A stretch of 64,000 nt of DNA from Neorhizobium alkalisoli (GCF_007829835.1 NZ_VIWP01000003.1:310001-374000), one strand, 5' to 3'. Positions 1 through 10,063 are shown, numbered from the stretch's first letter. A program made the numbers and translations. Notes: generated by a model from the letters alone, not told the origin.

Positions 1-156
1 ATGCACGCCGACCGTATCCTTTTCATGGAAGACGGCCGGATCGTCGAAAGCGGCACCCATGACGAACTCATCGCCGCCGGTGGCCGCTACAAGGCGCTCT
101 ACGACCTCCAGGTTCGGCCTGGAGACGATGGGCGCGACGATGCGTTGACGGCGTAA
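1..156 (+). CDS. ABC exporter ATPase subunit, C-terminal fragment
   Basis: This is the last 51 codons of a gene that begins before the window. The reading [21 protein letters not shown] is the standard segment just after the H-loop of an exporter-type ABC ATPase (D-R-I-x-x-[ML]-x-x-G-x-[IV]-x-E-x-G-x-H). The stop TAA lies 11 bases before the start of a full-length transmembrane-ATPase half transporter. The two are therefore probably the two halves of one heterodimeric ABC exporter (inference). The first codon in view happens to be ATG, but it is internal to the domain and not a start. Substrate unknown. Confidence 0.85.
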   Translation: MHADRILFMEDGRIVESGTHDELIAAGGRYKALYDLQVRPGDDGRDDALTA

Positions 157-167
157 GGACAGAAAAA

Positions 168-2066
168 ATGTCGGAAGAACTCGAAACCGAACGCCCGGAC
201 ATCAGAGAAGACGGCAGACGCCCGCCTCGCGCCGTGGTCGGCTCGCACCGCATCGAGGAAGAAATCTTCGGAAAAGTGTTCGACAGCAACATCATCCGCC
301 GCATCTGGGCCTTCGTGAACCCTTACCGCACGAAGATCTATCTCGCGGTGGCCGCCGTTCTCGCCTTCACCGCCATGCAGCTCATCATCCCGCTGATCAT
401 CCGCTACGCAATCGACAACGGCATGCAGCCGGGCAATGCGAGCCACACAGTTCTCTACTGGTGCATAGCCGGCTTTGCCGCCGCCATTCTCGTCAATTTC
501 GTCGCGAGCTATGCCCAGGAAACCCTGGTCGGCGGCGTCGCGGAAGATGTGTTGTTCGACATCCGCCGGGCGATGTTCTCGCATCTGCAGCGCGTCTCGC
601 TGTCCTGGATGGACAAGACGGAAGTCGGGCGGCTGATGTCGCGCCTGCAGGGCGACGTCAATTCCATGCAGGAATTTCTCGAAACCTCGGTGCTTTCGGT
701 CGGCGATATCACGCTCCTGTTCGGCATCGTCATCGTCATGCTGACGCTCGATTTCAAGCTCGGCCTGCTGACGCTGTCTGCCCTGCCCGTCCTGTTCATC
801 GTCCGCATCTTCTGGCTGCCGCGTGCGCGAAAATCCTTCATGGCGGCGCATGAGACGAATTCGATCGCCAATGGCGCATTGGCCGAAGCGATCCACGGCG
901 TGCGCGCCGTGCAGAGCATGGACCGCGAGCGCATCAATTTCGCGCTCTACGACGACAAGGCCCGCGCCAACCTCATGACCCATCTATCCGCAGCGCGATA
1001 CGCGCAGGTCATGGTGCCGATCGTCGATTCTTTGACTGGTCTTGCCATGGCGCTGGTCATCGTCGTCGGCGGTGCGCGGGTGCTGAACCAGGCGCTCGAT
1101 GTCGGCGTCATGGTCGCCTTCCTCTTCTACATCCAGCGCTTTTTCGACCCGATCCGCTCGCTCACCCTGCAATATTCGGTGATGCAGCGCGCCATGGCGT
1201 CTGGCCAGCGGCTGACGGAAGTGCTTGACGTGCCGGTCGATATCCAGGATGCGCCCGATGCCAAAACCTTGTCGCCGGACATGGATGGCTCGGTGGAATT
1301 CAGGGATGTGGTCTTCGGCTACAATCCAAAACATCCGGTGCTGAAACATGTGAGCTTCAAGGTGAACCCCGGCGAGACGGTGGCGCTGGTCGGCCCGACC
1401 GGCTCGGGCAAATCGAGCTGCATGTCGCTGATTCATCGGTTCTACGATGTGCAGCAAGGCGAGGTTCTGGTCGGTGGCCATGACGTGCGCGACCTGACGC
1501 AGGACAGTCTCGGCCGGCAGATCGCCATGGTTCTGCAGGAACCCTATCTCTTCACCGGCACCGTCTTCGACAACATCCGCTATCACATGAAGGATGCCAG
1601 CCGCGAAAAGGTGATCGAGGCAGCAAAAGCCGTCGGCGCGCATGACTTCATCATGCGCCTTCCCGAAGGCTATGACAGCATTCTGGGCCAGCGCGGTGGC
1701 AATCTTTCGCTCGGCCAGCGGCAGCTGATCAGCTTTGCCCGCGCACTCGTCGCCGATGCAAAGATCCTCGTGCTGGACGAGGCGACCGCCAATATCGACA
1801 GCTATACGGAAATGCTGATCCAGAAAGCGCTGGTCAAACTGCTCGAAGGCCGCACCGGCCTCGTCATCGCCCACCGGCTCGCCACGATCCGCGAGGCGGA
1901 CCGCATCATCGTGTTGCAGAACGGCGAGCTGATCGAAAGCGGCAACCATGCCGCGCTGATGAAGAACGACAAGCTTTATTCAAAGCTCTACAATCTCAAC
2001 TATTCGTCGTTCGACGACATTCCGGAGGATGTCATCGAGGAAGCGGCGACAGAACAGGCGACGTAA
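168..2066 (+). CDS. ABC exporter half transporter (permease-ATPase fusion)
   Basis: A 632-residue fused membrane and ATPase protein of the MsbA/MdlB exporter class. Residues about 45-335 hold six hydrophobic segments of the type I exporter fold. The nucleotide-binding domain follows, with Walker A GPTGSGKSS near residue 410, signature LSLGQRQ near 513, Walker B ILVLDEAT near 533 and the H-loop IAHR near 566, all with intact catalytic residues. A charged N-terminal tail of about 40 residues precedes the first helix. The ATG at 168 follows the upstream ATPase fragment by 11 bases, which fits a two-gene operon encoding a heterodimer. A family-level guess is lipid or drug export; the sequence does not give the substrate. 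Confidence 0.9.
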   Translation: MSEELETERPDIREDGRRPPRAVVGSHRIEEEIFGKVFDSNIIRRIWAFVNPYRTKIYLAVAAVLAFTAMQLIIPLIIRYAIDNGMQPGNASHTVLYWCIAGFAAAILVNFVASYAQETLVGGVAEDVLFDIRRAMFSHLQRVSLSWMDKTEVGRLMSRLQGDVNSMQEFLETSVLSVGDITLLFGIVIVMLTLDFKLGLLTLSALPVLFIVRIFWLPRARKSFMAAHETNSIANGALAEAIHGVRAVQSMDRERINFALYDDKARANLMTHLSAARYAQVMVPIVDSLTGLAMALVIVVGGARVLNQALDVGVMVAFLFYIQRFFDPIRSLTLQYSVMQRAMASGQRLTEVLDVPVDIQDAPDAKTLSPDMDGSVEFRDVVFGYNPKHPVLKHVSFKVNPGETVALVGPTGSGKSSCMSLIHRFYDVQQGEVLVGGHDVRDLTQDSLGRQIAMVLQEPYLFTGTVFDNIRYHMKDASREKVIEAAKAVGAHDFIMRLPEGYDSILGQRGGNLSLGQRQLISFARALVADAKILVLDEATANIDSYTEMLIQKALVKLLEGRTGLVIAHRLATIREADRIIVLQNGELIESGNHAALMKNDKLYSKLYNLNYSSFDDIPEDVIEEAATEQAT

Positions 2067-2120
2067 GATCCGGCAAAGCACAACGGAGAGGGATGAATTT
2101 CGACATCCCGGAGAACGGAC

Positions 2121-3269
2121 ATGGGCATCTCCCCTTTCAGGATAAATGTTCCCGACGAGGATATCTCCGACCTCAAGCTCCGCCTCGCCCGTACGCGCTG
2201 GCCGAACACGCTGGATGCAGCATCCTGGGAAGACGGCACGAGCCTCGCCTTCCTGCAGAAACTCGTCCACCAATGGAGCCACCGCTTCGACTGGCGCGCA
2301 GAGGAAGCGCGGCTCAATCAGCTGCCGCATTTCAAAACTGAGATTGCTGGCCTCGATATCCATTTCATCCATAAGAGGGGCACAGGACCGGCACCCATGC
2401 CGCTTGTGCTGACGCATGGCTGGCCGGGCTCCTTCACCGAGTTCGAACGGATCATTCCGCTCCTGACCGATCCCGGCGCCCATGGCGGCGATCCGGCGGA
2501 TGCCTTCGACGTCGTGGTTCCATCCCTGCCCGGTTACGGCTTTTCATCCGCACCCCTGAAGGCGGGAACGGGATCCAGAGCCATTGCCGGGATCTGGCAT
2601 GACTTGATGACCACCCTCGGCTATCGCCGTTTCGGCGCCCAGGGTGGCGACATCGGCGCAGGTGTTTCCACTTGGCTCGCCCGGCTTTATCCCGCCGATC
2701 TGATCGGCGTGCATCTGAACTATGTCTCGGCAGGTTTCCGACCGACACTGAGTCCCGGCGAAGAGCCGACGCAGGAAGAAAGCGCCTATCAGCAGCGGGT
2801 CCTTGCCTGGTCTGCACTGGAAGGCGCCTATTCCGCCCTGCATGCCACGAAACCGCAGACCCTTGCCTTCGCGCTGACGGATTCGCCGGTCGGGCTCGCG
2901 GCCTGGATCGCCGAAAAATTCCGGGCCTGGAGCGATTGCAACGGTGATCTCGAAAGCATCATCTCCCTCGACACCTTGCTGACGGATATCTCGATCTACT
3001 GGTTCAGCGGCAATCTCGACAGCGCTTTGCGCCTCTACAAGGAAAACCGGCTGGACCCCTTGGTTTTTGACTTTGGCGAAAGGCTTGCCCCGTCCTTCGG
3101 CATTGCACATTTTCCGAAGGAACTGCCCATTCCACCCCAGTCATGGGTGGAACGGGTCGCCGATGTGACACGCTGGTCCGAAATGCCGGCCGGCGGTCAT
3201 TTTGCAGCGCTTGAACAACCGCAATTGCTGGCTGAGGAAATCAGGGCTTTCTTCCGCCCGCTCCGGTAG
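2121..3269 (+). CDS. epoxide hydrolase (EHN domain, alpha/beta hydrolase)
   Basis: A 382-residue protein with the N-terminal epoxide hydrolase domain (residues 1 to about 105) followed by an alpha/beta hydrolase fold. HGWPGS near residue 98 is the oxyanion-hole motif. GGDIG near 174 supplies the nucleophilic aspartate, and GGHFAALE near 358 carries the catalytic histidine. Length and layout match microsomal-type bacterial epoxide hydrolases, which open epoxides to diols. GGAG lies seven bases before the ATG, so this start is good. It is 54 bases downstream of the ABC exporter and may be co-transcribed with it. A perfect 12-bp hairpin follows the stop. No signal peptide, so cytoplasmic. The natural substrate is unknown. 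Confidence 0.88.
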   Translation: MGISPFRINVPDEDISDLKLRLARTRWPNTLDAASWEDGTSLAFLQKLVHQWSHRFDWRAEEARLNQLPHFKTEIAGLDIHFIHKRGTGPAPMPLVLTHGWPGSFTEFERIIPLLTDPGAHGGDPADAFDVVVPSLPGYGFSSAPLKAGTGSRAIAGIWHDLMTTLGYRRFGAQGGDIGAGVSTWLARLYPADLIGVHLNYVSAGFRPTLSPGEEPTQEESAYQQRVLAWSALEGAYSALHATKPQTLAFALTDSPVGLAAWIAEKFRAWSDCNGDLESIISLDTLLTDISIYWFSGNLDSALRLYKENRLDPLVFDFGERLAPSFGIAHFPKELPIPPQSWVERVADVTRWSEMPAGGHFAALEQPQLLAEEIRAFFRPLR

Positions 3270-3272
3270 GAT

Positions 3273-3304
3273 CGGGATCAGAAAAACCGCTGTTTCTGAT
3301 CCCG
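3273..3304. terminator. bidirectional hairpin between convergent genes
   Basis: Perfect inverted repeat CGGGATCAGAAA, 8-base loop, TTTCTGATCCCG, lying between the stops of the epoxide hydrolase and the convergent SDR gene. There is no long T-run on either side, but the position and 12-bp stem suit a shared terminator or RNA-stabilising hairpin. Confidence 0.65.
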
Positions 3305-3356
3305 CTTCAAGCCTCACCATCAGGTCGATAGAGGCTAAAATTTGCGCCAGATCGGC

Positions 3357-4109
3357 TTACAGACTGGCCTCGGCCATCCAGAATTCGGCATCGGCACCAC
3401 CCGGAATTCTGAGCGGCGCGGACGCATCCGTGGCGGCACGCCAGACCGCTGCCGCCACGTCCGGCGCATGGGTTACCGGCCCTTTGTCATCCTGCACAGC
3501 CTGAATGAACTGCTGCAGCATCGGGCCGTAGTCCGGATCATCCATGCCGCGAAAATGCGGCCGCGCATTCTGTCCAAAACGCGTCTCCGGCGAACGCCCT
3601 GGCAGGACGATACGCACGCGCACGCCGAACGGCTCAACTTCCAGCGCCAGGCTTTCGGTAAAGGCATCCACTGCCGCCTTGCTTGCCCGATACAGCCCGA
3701 TCACCGGGAGTGCCTTGACCGTCACCGTGGACGTCACATTGATGATGACGCCGGCTCTACGCCGACGCATTTGCGGCAGGACGGCCTGAACCATAGACAA
3801 TGTGCCGATCGTATTCGTCTCGAAAAGCGACCGGGTCGTCGCGGGATCGGTCAGCTCGACTGGCGAAGGCGCTCCGAAGCCGGCATTGTTGACCAACACA
3901 TCAATCTCGCCGGCCTGCCCCACGGCATCCGCAATGCTCGCCGGATCGGTCACATCGAGCGCCAGAATGCGCAACCGTTCAGAGGCTGGCAGCAGATCAG
4001 CATTAGGCGTGCGCATCGTGGCGATCACATCCCATCCGCGCTCGAGAAACAGTTTTGCGGTTTCCAGACCGAAGCCGGACGAGCAGCCGGTAATCAATAT
4101 CGTCGACAT
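3357..4109 (-). CDS. SDR family oxidoreductase
   Basis: A 250-residue classical short-chain dehydrogenase. The Rossmann motif TGCSSGFG starts at residue 7, NNAG marks the core strand, a serine sits in INVTSTV, and YRASK supplies the Tyr-Lys catalytic pair. I place the start at the ATG at 4109 (MSTILITG). A GGAGAAG ribosome site precedes it, and longer in-frame starts would add a sequence unlike the family. It is divergent from an AraC regulator whose gene begins 97 bases away, a common regulator/target arrangement. An inverted repeat lies between them. The substrate cannot be told from sequence. Confidence 0.88.
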   Translation of the reverse strand: MSTILITGCSSGFGLETAKLFLERGWDVIATMRTPNADLLPASERLRILALDVTDPASIADAVGQAGEIDVLVNNAGFGAPSPVELTDPATTRSLFETNTIGTLSMVQAVLPQMRRRRAGVIINVTSTVTVKALPVIGLYRASKAAVDAFTESLALEVEPFGVRVRIVLPGRSPETRFGQNARPHFRGMDDPDYGPMLQQFIQAVQDDKGPVTHAPDVAAAVWRAATDASAPLRIPGGADAEFWMAEASL

Positions 4110-4156
4110 GAACTTCTCCAGATGAAAGGAATGAAGCCATGCTAGTGACCGGGAGA

Positions 4157-4181
4157 GAGACTTGATATAAGCTTCAGTCTC
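4157..4181. promoter_or_regulatory. inverted repeat in the SDR/AraC divergent promoter
   Basis: GAGACT, 13 bases, AGTCTC form a perfect 6-bp inverted repeat in the 97-base gap between divergent SDR and AraC genes. The spacer contains AT-rich TTGATATAA. A binding site for the neighbouring AraC protein is a reasonable inference; no promoter was measured. Confidence 0.4.
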
Positions 4182-4206
4182 CATTTCTTTAGCGTCAGTC
4201 CCGATC

Positions 4207-5115
4207 ATGGCCATAGACCCTCTTGCAGAAATCGTCACCCTGCTGCAGCCCGCGGCGCGTTTTTCAAAACAAGTGGAATGCGCCGGGAGCTGGCGAATTC
4301 ATCGTGAGGGCACGGGCGAACCGTTTTATTGCGCCATTCTCGAAGGGCGTTGTCGCGTCAGATTCGGAGAGGAACAACCGTTTATCCTCAACGCCGGCGA
4401 TTTCGTCCTCGTGCCCGCCATGCGCGATCTCGTCAACGAAAGTATAGACGCCCCGGCCGATCTGGCCGCCACGATCCCGACGCGACTTGACGATGGCCGT
4501 TTTCGCGGCGGCCGCCTTGAAGGCCCTGCGGATCTGCGCATGCAGATCGGCCATTGCAGTTTTGGCGCGCCGGATGCGGCCCTGCTCGTATCCCTTCTTC
4601 CCGACGTTGTCATCGTGCGCGGCCAGCCCCGGCTTGCCACCCTGATGCAATTGGTTGGCGACGAGACACGCGCACGCCGGCCGGCACGCGACATCGTTCT
4701 GGAACGGCTGCTGGAAGTGCTTTTGATCGAAGCCTTGCGCTCCGGCATGGAAGCGACCGACGCGCCGAGCCTCAGCCGCGGCCTCGCCGATGACCGCCTC
4801 GCATCAGCACTTCACGCCCTGCACGCCCGCCCGGCCCATCCCTGGACGGTGGCGGATCTGGCGACCGAAGCCGCCATGTCCCGATCGGCATTTTTTGCCC
4901 GTTTCAGCCGTATCGTCGGCCTGCCGCCGATGGAATATCTGGTGGCCTGGCGCATGGCGCTTGCAAAACAGCTTCTGCGCAGTCGGGAATTGGCCATGGA
5001 TCAGGTCGCCGAACGTGTCGGTTACGGATCGGCCAGCACATTCAGCGTTGCCTTTGCCCGATATACCGGCATGCCGCCCGCCCGCTATGCCCGAGCAAGT
5101 CAGGCAGATGGCTGA
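4207..5115 (+). CDS. AraC family transcriptional regulator (cupin-type sensor)
   Basis: A 302-residue regulator. The N-terminal half (about residues 5-190) is a cupin-like sensor of the AraC_N/Cupin_6 kind, with GEPFYCAILEGRCRVRF and an LNAGDFVLVPA turn. The C-terminal 100 residues carry two helix-turn-helix units: WTVADLATEAAMSRSAFFARF and MDQVAERVGYGSASTFSVAFAR, followed by the family signature GMPPARYAR. It is divergent from the SDR gene and probably controls it, a layout common for cupin-AraC regulators and their oxidoreductase targets (inference). The effector is unknown. Confidence 0.9.
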   Translation: MAIDPLAEIVTLLQPAARFSKQVECAGSWRIHREGTGEPFYCAILEGRCRVRFGEEQPFILNAGDFVLVPAMRDLVNESIDAPADLAATIPTRLDDGRFRGGRLEGPADLRMQIGHCSFGAPDAALLVSLLPDVVIVRGQPRLATLMQLVGDETRARRPARDIVLERLLEVLLIEALRSGMEATDAPSLSRGLADDRLASALHALHARPAHPWTVADLATEAAMSRSAFFARFSRIVGLPPMEYLVAWRMALAKQLLRSRELAMDQVAERVGYGSASTFSVAFARYTGMPPARYARASQADG

Positions 5116-5157
5116 GGGTGGCGAAACCTTCTCGACGATCAGCCGCCCGCAATATTC

Positions 5158-6330
5158 CTAATCCGCTTCCAGCGTCGCCATCAGATTGGCAAGCAGCGCC
5201 GTGCGCGGCTTAAGGCTGGAGACAAGAATATGCTCGTTGAACGTATGCGGATTGGCGCCGTCGGCACCAAGACCGTCGAGCGTCGGCACGCCCATCGCCG
5301 CGGTGAAATTGCCGTCCGAACCACCGCCCGTCGACATGCCTTCAAGCGCAATCCCGAGACCGGATGCGATTTCAGCGGCCTTGTCGAACAGGCGCATGCC
5401 CGCTTCCGACTGGGCAAAGGGCGGGCGGTTCATCCTGCCGGTGATCTCGAAGGTGATGTCGGGATCGACAGGCGTCATCGCCTCGATTTTTCCGGTGATC
5501 TCACGGGCAATCACGTCGTCGGGGACACGTACGTCGATCTGCAGGCGGCATTCGGCAGGAACGGTATTGCGCCCTGTTCCGCCCTGGATCGTGCCGACCG
5601 TCACGGTCACGCCGCGTTCCGTATCGTTGAGAGCCTCGAGTTCCAGCACCAGTCGCGCAGCATCCCGGATGGCGCTTCGGCCATCCTGCGGCCGCGCACC
5701 GGCATGCGCCGCACGGCCGCGCACGACGGCGTCATACATGGCGACACCCTTGCGCGAGGTGACGATCTTGCCGCCATCGCGGGCCGGTTCGACCACCAGC
5801 GTATAGCCGGCGTTTTTCGCGCATTCCTCCATGAACGCGCGTGAGGAGGGGCTGCCCACTTCCTCGTCCGGCACGAAGACGAGATCGATCGGCATGCGAC
5901 TGCCTTTGGCGACGGCAAGCTTCATCGCCTCCAGCGCCATCAGCGCTCCGGATTTCATGTCGTAAATGCCCGGACCATAATAGCGGTCGCCCTCACGGCG
6001 CAGCTTCAGCTGATCGTTGATGACGCCGATCGCATGCACCGTGTCGAGATGGGCGAGAACGAGCACCGTCTTTTCATTGCTGCCGGCCGGCCGCGGTGAA
6101 CGAACGGTGAGAATATCACCGAAACCAAGCGTATCCGGCCGTCTCTCGACCTCCATCCCCGCCTCGCGCGCAAGCTCTTCGACGCGGTCAACGAGGCTGT
6201 TGATCGCCCTAACATTGCGCGACGGGGTTTCGATCTCCACCCAGCGGAGCAGCTCTTCGAGCAGGGCTTCTTCGTTGATATCGTCGAGGGAAATGGCTTG
6301 GGCGGAGGAAGCGGAATTGGACGGGGTCAT
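5158..6330 (-). CDS. M20 family metallopeptidase (carboxypeptidase G2-like)
   Basis: A 390-residue di-zinc hydrolase of the M20A group. Metal ligands and catalytic residues are visible as HLDT, YDMKSG, DEEVGS and the late TFNEH histidine. A dimerisation lid domain sits in the middle (RGRAAHAGARPQDGRSAI). The family removes C-terminal glutamate or other amino acids from peptides and N-acyl amino acids. I prefer ATG 6330 because AAGG lies seven bases upstream; an in-frame start at 6345 has no good ribosome site. No signal peptide is evident, so it is probably cytoplasmic, unlike secreted carboxypeptidase G2. Convergent with the AraC gene. Substrate not assignable. Confidence 0.87.
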   Translation of the reverse strand: MTPSNSASSAQAISLDDINEEALLEELLRWVEIETPSRNVRAINSLVDRVEELAREAGMEVERRPDTLGFGDILTVRSPRPAGSNEKTVLVLAHLDTVHAIGVINDQLKLRREGDRYYGPGIYDMKSGALMALEAMKLAVAKGSRMPIDLVFVPDEEVGSPSSRAFMEECAKNAGYTLVVEPARDGGKIVTSRKGVAMYDAVVRGRAAHAGARPQDGRSAIRDAARLVLELEALNDTERGVTVTVGTIQGGTGRNTVPAECRLQIDVRVPDDVIAREITGKIEAMTPVDPDITFEITGRMNRPPFAQSEAGMRLFDKAAEIASGLGIALEGMSTGGGSDGNFTAAMGVPTLDGLGADGANPHTFNEHILVSSLKPRTALLANLMATLEAD

Positions 6331-6401
6331 GATGCGGCCTTGCATGAAAAGTCTGGCATGGAAAAACGAATGCCCGGACTATACAAGCCTCGGCCCGTCG
6401 A

Positions 6402-7004
6402 TCAACGCTGGTTGACGAGTGCTAGGATCAACTGATGGACATTGCCGCCATCGCTGAGTTCGACCTTGTCGAAATCCCGGTTGCGCTGCTGATGGGCCGC
6501 AAAGATCTCGCCGATCTTCACCTGCAGGGCGGCGCGGACTTTTGTGCATTTCGGATCGTCCGGCGAAGAAATGCCGATGCTGACCTGTTCGATATTGCGG
6601 GCAAGGTTTTCGATCATCTCGCCATGAACCCGCTCGTGCCGGCGCACGCCATCGATGAAGACCACCCATTTGGCCTGCAGATCGGGCGAGAGTTTCGATG
6701 CCAGTTTCGGTAGCGTATAGATGATGACGAGATTGGGCTTTGCCGTCGTCAGCATGCAGGAACCATCAGCCTGCGGTTCATATTTGCGCTGCCAGGTTAG
6801 CTTGAAATCGGTATGGGCGATGGCGCGCACGTGCTGGCCGGCCTTGGGGCCGTTTTCGCCGATCGAGGAATAGAGTTCGATGCCGGACGTGCCGGTCACC
6901 GGATAGGTCTTGGTCTGTTCGGTCGGTTTCCAGGCCTGCTGCGCCTCTGCAGAGCCAGCCGCCAGCATGGCCATAACAGCAATCAAACCAAGACTTTTCC
7001 TCAC
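6402..7004 (-). CDS. secreted DUF922 protein, putative zinc protease
   Basis: A 200-residue protein with a clear Sec signal peptide (cleavage near AEA-QQ, residue 21), so periplasmic. The rest matches DUF922, annotated as predicted secreted Zn-dependent protease. The key motif RRHERVH, near residue 120, is an HExxH metal-binding site in a helix. Two cysteines (in GSCML and DPKCTK) may form a disulfide. The M20 peptidase starts 72 bases downstream on the same strand, and the two may be co-transcribed. Protease activity for this family is a prediction. Confidence 0.85.
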   Translation of the reverse strand: MRKSLGLIAVMAMLAAGSAEAQQAWKPTEQTKTYPVTGTSGIELYSSIGENGPKAGQHVRAIAHTDFKLTWQRKYEPQADGSCMLTTAKPNLVIIYTLPKLASKLSPDLQAKWVVFIDGVRRHERVHGEMIENLARNIEQVSIGISSPDDPKCTKVRAALQVKIGEIFAAHQQRNRDFDKVELSDGGNVHQLILALVNQR

Positions 7005-7040
7005 CGCACACTCCCAGTCGTCAAAACGCCGCCGAACCTA

Positions 7041-7089
7041 GCGCATGTCTCCCGAAAGTGGCACCCGGTTTCGGGAGAAAGGCATGCGC
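7041..7089. repeat. rhizobial-type intergenic palindrome
   Basis: Left arm GCGCATGTCTCCCGAAA (7041-7057) pairs with right arm 7069-7089, which is the same sequence reversed apart from a 4-base CCTT bulge. The 11-base middle is GC-rich. Palindromes built on CTCCCGAAA and GCATG are, to my knowledge, abundant between genes in Rhizobiaceae. It lies between the DUF922 gene and the HtrA-like gene, where it could also act as an RNA hairpin. Confidence 0.65.
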
Positions 7090-7156
7090 CAAACAATAAT
7101 CTGAGGCGCGCCGCGTCTCAGTCAGAAGCAGCAGCGCTTTCAACTGTCGGCAACGG

Positions 7157-8113
7157 TCAACGCGCAGCGCGCGCAATCGGCACCATGACCCTATCGACGA
7201 TCTGCGAATCCAGATCATAGACGGTGATGGGCGTTTGCCTGTCGATCCGCGTGCCGTCGAGCAGCCGGATCAGGTCATCGGCGCCGGCGACCGGACGGCC
7301 GTCGATGGCGAGGATGAAATCGCCCTCCTTCAATCCGGCCTTTTCCGCCGGGCTACCGGGTTCGATACGGCGGATGCGCACCGTCGTCTCCTGGCCCATG
7401 CCGGCCTTCAGCGCTACGCGCCGCGGCAGTGCCGTCGTATCGGCAACGATACCGATGAAGGCACGTCGCACATGGCCGAACCGCAAAATTTCCGAAACGA
7501 CGAAGTTGGCGGTGTTGGAGGCAACCGCAAAGGCGATGCCCTGCGCACCGCGGATCACGGCCGTATTGACGCCCACCACCTCACCGCCCGACGAGACCAG
7601 CGGCCCGCCGGAATTGCCGGGATTGAGCGCCGCGTCGGTCTGCACGACATCGTCAATCAGCCTTCCGTTCGACGCGCGCATAGAACGACCGAGCGCCGAG
7701 ACGACGCCCGATGTTACCGACCAGTCGAAACCGAGCGGATTGCCGATGGCGATCGCGATATGGCCGCGCCGCAATGTCTTGGAATCACCAAGCCGCGCCC
7801 AGGCAGCCACATCCATGTCGGCGCGGATCAGCGCGATATCGGTATCGGCGTCGTGGCCGAGCACGCTGCCCTGCCCGACCGCGCCATTGGCACTTCGGAT
7901 GCGCACGGTGCGCGCATCGGCGACCACGTGATGATTGGTGACGATCAGGCCGTCCGGCGAAATCGCAAAACCGGACCCGTGGCCGCGATCATCCAGCCGC
8001 TCGATGCGGCTGACCGCCGGGCCGACGCGGTCGACGGCCTTTGAAACCGTATCCGAATAGGCGTCCAGCAACTGGCCTTCGGCAATCGGGGGATTGGGAT
8101 CGATGTAACCCAT
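7157..8113 (-). CDS. HtrA/DegP-like S1C serine protease with PDZ domain, no signal peptide
   Basis: A 318-residue trypsin-fold protease. The catalytic triad is visible: His in IVTNHHVV (near residue 60), Asp in TDIALI (near 90) and Ser in NPGNSGGPL (near 166). A single PDZ domain occupies about residues 225-310. Unlike DegP or DegQ there is no signal peptide or membrane anchor: the protein starts MGYIDPNPP with GGAG seven bases before the ATG. It would therefore stay in the cytoplasm unless exported otherwise. It is divergent from the GntR regulator; no functional link is implied. Substrates unknown. Confidence 0.87.
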   Translation of the reverse strand: MGYIDPNPPIAEGQLLDAYSDTVSKAVDRVGPAVSRIERLDDRGHGSGFAISPDGLIVTNHHVVADARTVRIRSANGAVGQGSVLGHDADTDIALIRADMDVAAWARLGDSKTLRRGHIAIAIGNPLGFDWSVTSGVVSALGRSMRASNGRLIDDVVQTDAALNPGNSGGPLVSSGGEVVGVNTAVIRGAQGIAFAVASNTANFVVSEILRFGHVRRAFIGIVADTTALPRRVALKAGMGQETTVRIRRIEPGSPAEKAGLKEGDFILAIDGRPVAGADDLIRLLDGTRIDRQTPITVYDLDSQIVDRVMVPIARAAR

Positions 8114-8211
8114 AATGATAACTCCGGGTGTCGCGTCGCAGAAAAGGAACGCGAAAGAGGAGATTCATGTGGTGGAAAGGTTGCGCTGAAACAAGGGAGG
8201 CCCGGAAGCCA

Positions 8212-8253
8212 ACTTGTACGTGACAAATTCGGAAACTCATCATATAGGTTGGA
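8212..8253. promoter_or_regulatory. candidate operator of the uronate GntR regulator gene
   Basis: Two elements precede the regulator. ACTTGTACGTGACAA contains the inverted repeat TTGT-ACGTG-ACAA. CATCATATAGGTTGGA (8238-8253) closely resembles CATCATATAAGTGGA at 41305, upstream of uronate dehydrogenase. The ATATAGGT core also occurs inverted at 9093-9100 before kdgD. Autoregulation by the GntR protein is inferred. Confidence 0.45.
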
Positions 8254-8282
8254 AACCATTCAAAACCTCGCCGGAACGGCGA

Positions 8283-9080
8283 ATGGCGGCAAAGAAAACC
8301 GCCTCTCAGACCCAGGGAGACAAGCGATTGAGCCTCGAAACGAAAGTGGAACCCACACGCGGATCGGGCACGCTTGTGTCGCAACTGGCCGAAACGCTTC
8401 GGCAGGCCATTACCGGTGGGCAGTTTCCACCGGGCTCGCGCCTGCCGAGCGAGGCACAGTTGACCGAGGCGCATGGCGTCAGCCGCACCGTCGTGCGTGA
8501 GGCGATCGCATCCCTGCGTGCCGACCGCATGGTCGAGGCGCGCCAGGGCGCCGGCGTCTTTGTGCTGGAGCCGCGAACGGCCGTCCAGCAGGCGCTTCTG
8601 TCGCCGATGAATATCGATCTGGCACAGGTTTCGTCGATGATCGAGCTTCTGGAGCTGCGAACCGCCGTCGAAGTGGAAGCCGCCGGCATTGCGGCGCTGC
8701 GGCGGTCACCGGCTCAGGAAGAGGCCATTTTCGAGCGCCATCATGCCGTCCGTGACTGTCTCGAAGCCGAAAAGCCGACCAGCGAGGCGGATTTCGCCCT
8801 GCATCTGGCCATTGCCGAAGCGACCAACAATCCGCGTTTCCGCGAATTTTTGACCATGATCGGCAAGAACCTCATCCCCCGCGCAGCCCTGCGGCCGGAT
8901 GACGGCGAGACCGATCAGGGCGCCTATATCGCTCTTCTCGATACCGAACATGACGCTATCGTCGTTGCGATTTCCGAAGGAGACGAGGAAGGCGCGCGCG
9001 AGGCCATGCGCCGGCACCTGCGCGGCGCGCAGATGCGTTACAGAACATTGCTGCGGGAAGTTCGCCAATCTGTAAGATGA
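8283..9080 (+). CDS. FadR/GntR family regulator of uronate catabolism
   Basis: A 265-residue regulator. Residues about 25-90 form a GntR winged helix (PPGSRLPSEAQLTEAHGVSRTVVREAIASL, then RQGAGVFV). The remainder is an all-helical FCD effector domain (ELRTAVEVEAAGIAALR ... EHDAIVVAISEGDEEGAREAM). I chose ATG 8283; an in-frame TTG at 8214 would start inside the likely operator. It immediately precedes kdgD-gci-gli-dctPQM on the same strand, so a repressor responding to a uronate or aldarate intermediate is the natural reading, comparable to the role reported for GguR in Agrobacterium. Specific effector not determined. Confidence 0.88.
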   Translation: MAAKKTASQTQGDKRLSLETKVEPTRGSGTLVSQLAETLRQAITGGQFPPGSRLPSEAQLTEAHGVSRTVVREAIASLRADRMVEARQGAGVFVLEPRTAVQQALLSPMNIDLAQVSSMIELLELRTAVEVEAAGIAALRRSPAQEEAIFERHHAVRDCLEAEKPTSEADFALHLAIAEATNNPRFREFLTMIGKNLIPRAALRPDDGETDQGAYIALLDTEHDAIVVAISEGDEEGAREAMRRHLRGAQMRYRTLLREVRQSVR

Positions 9081-9084
9081 CTTG

Positions 9085-10059
<975 letters not shown>

Positions 10060-10063
10060 TCCG

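Noticed and set aside
99..983. Long open frames antisense to the ABC exporter and to many other genes
   Set aside because: High-GC codon usage leaves long shadow frames. Their products are Arg- or His-rich and lack domains.
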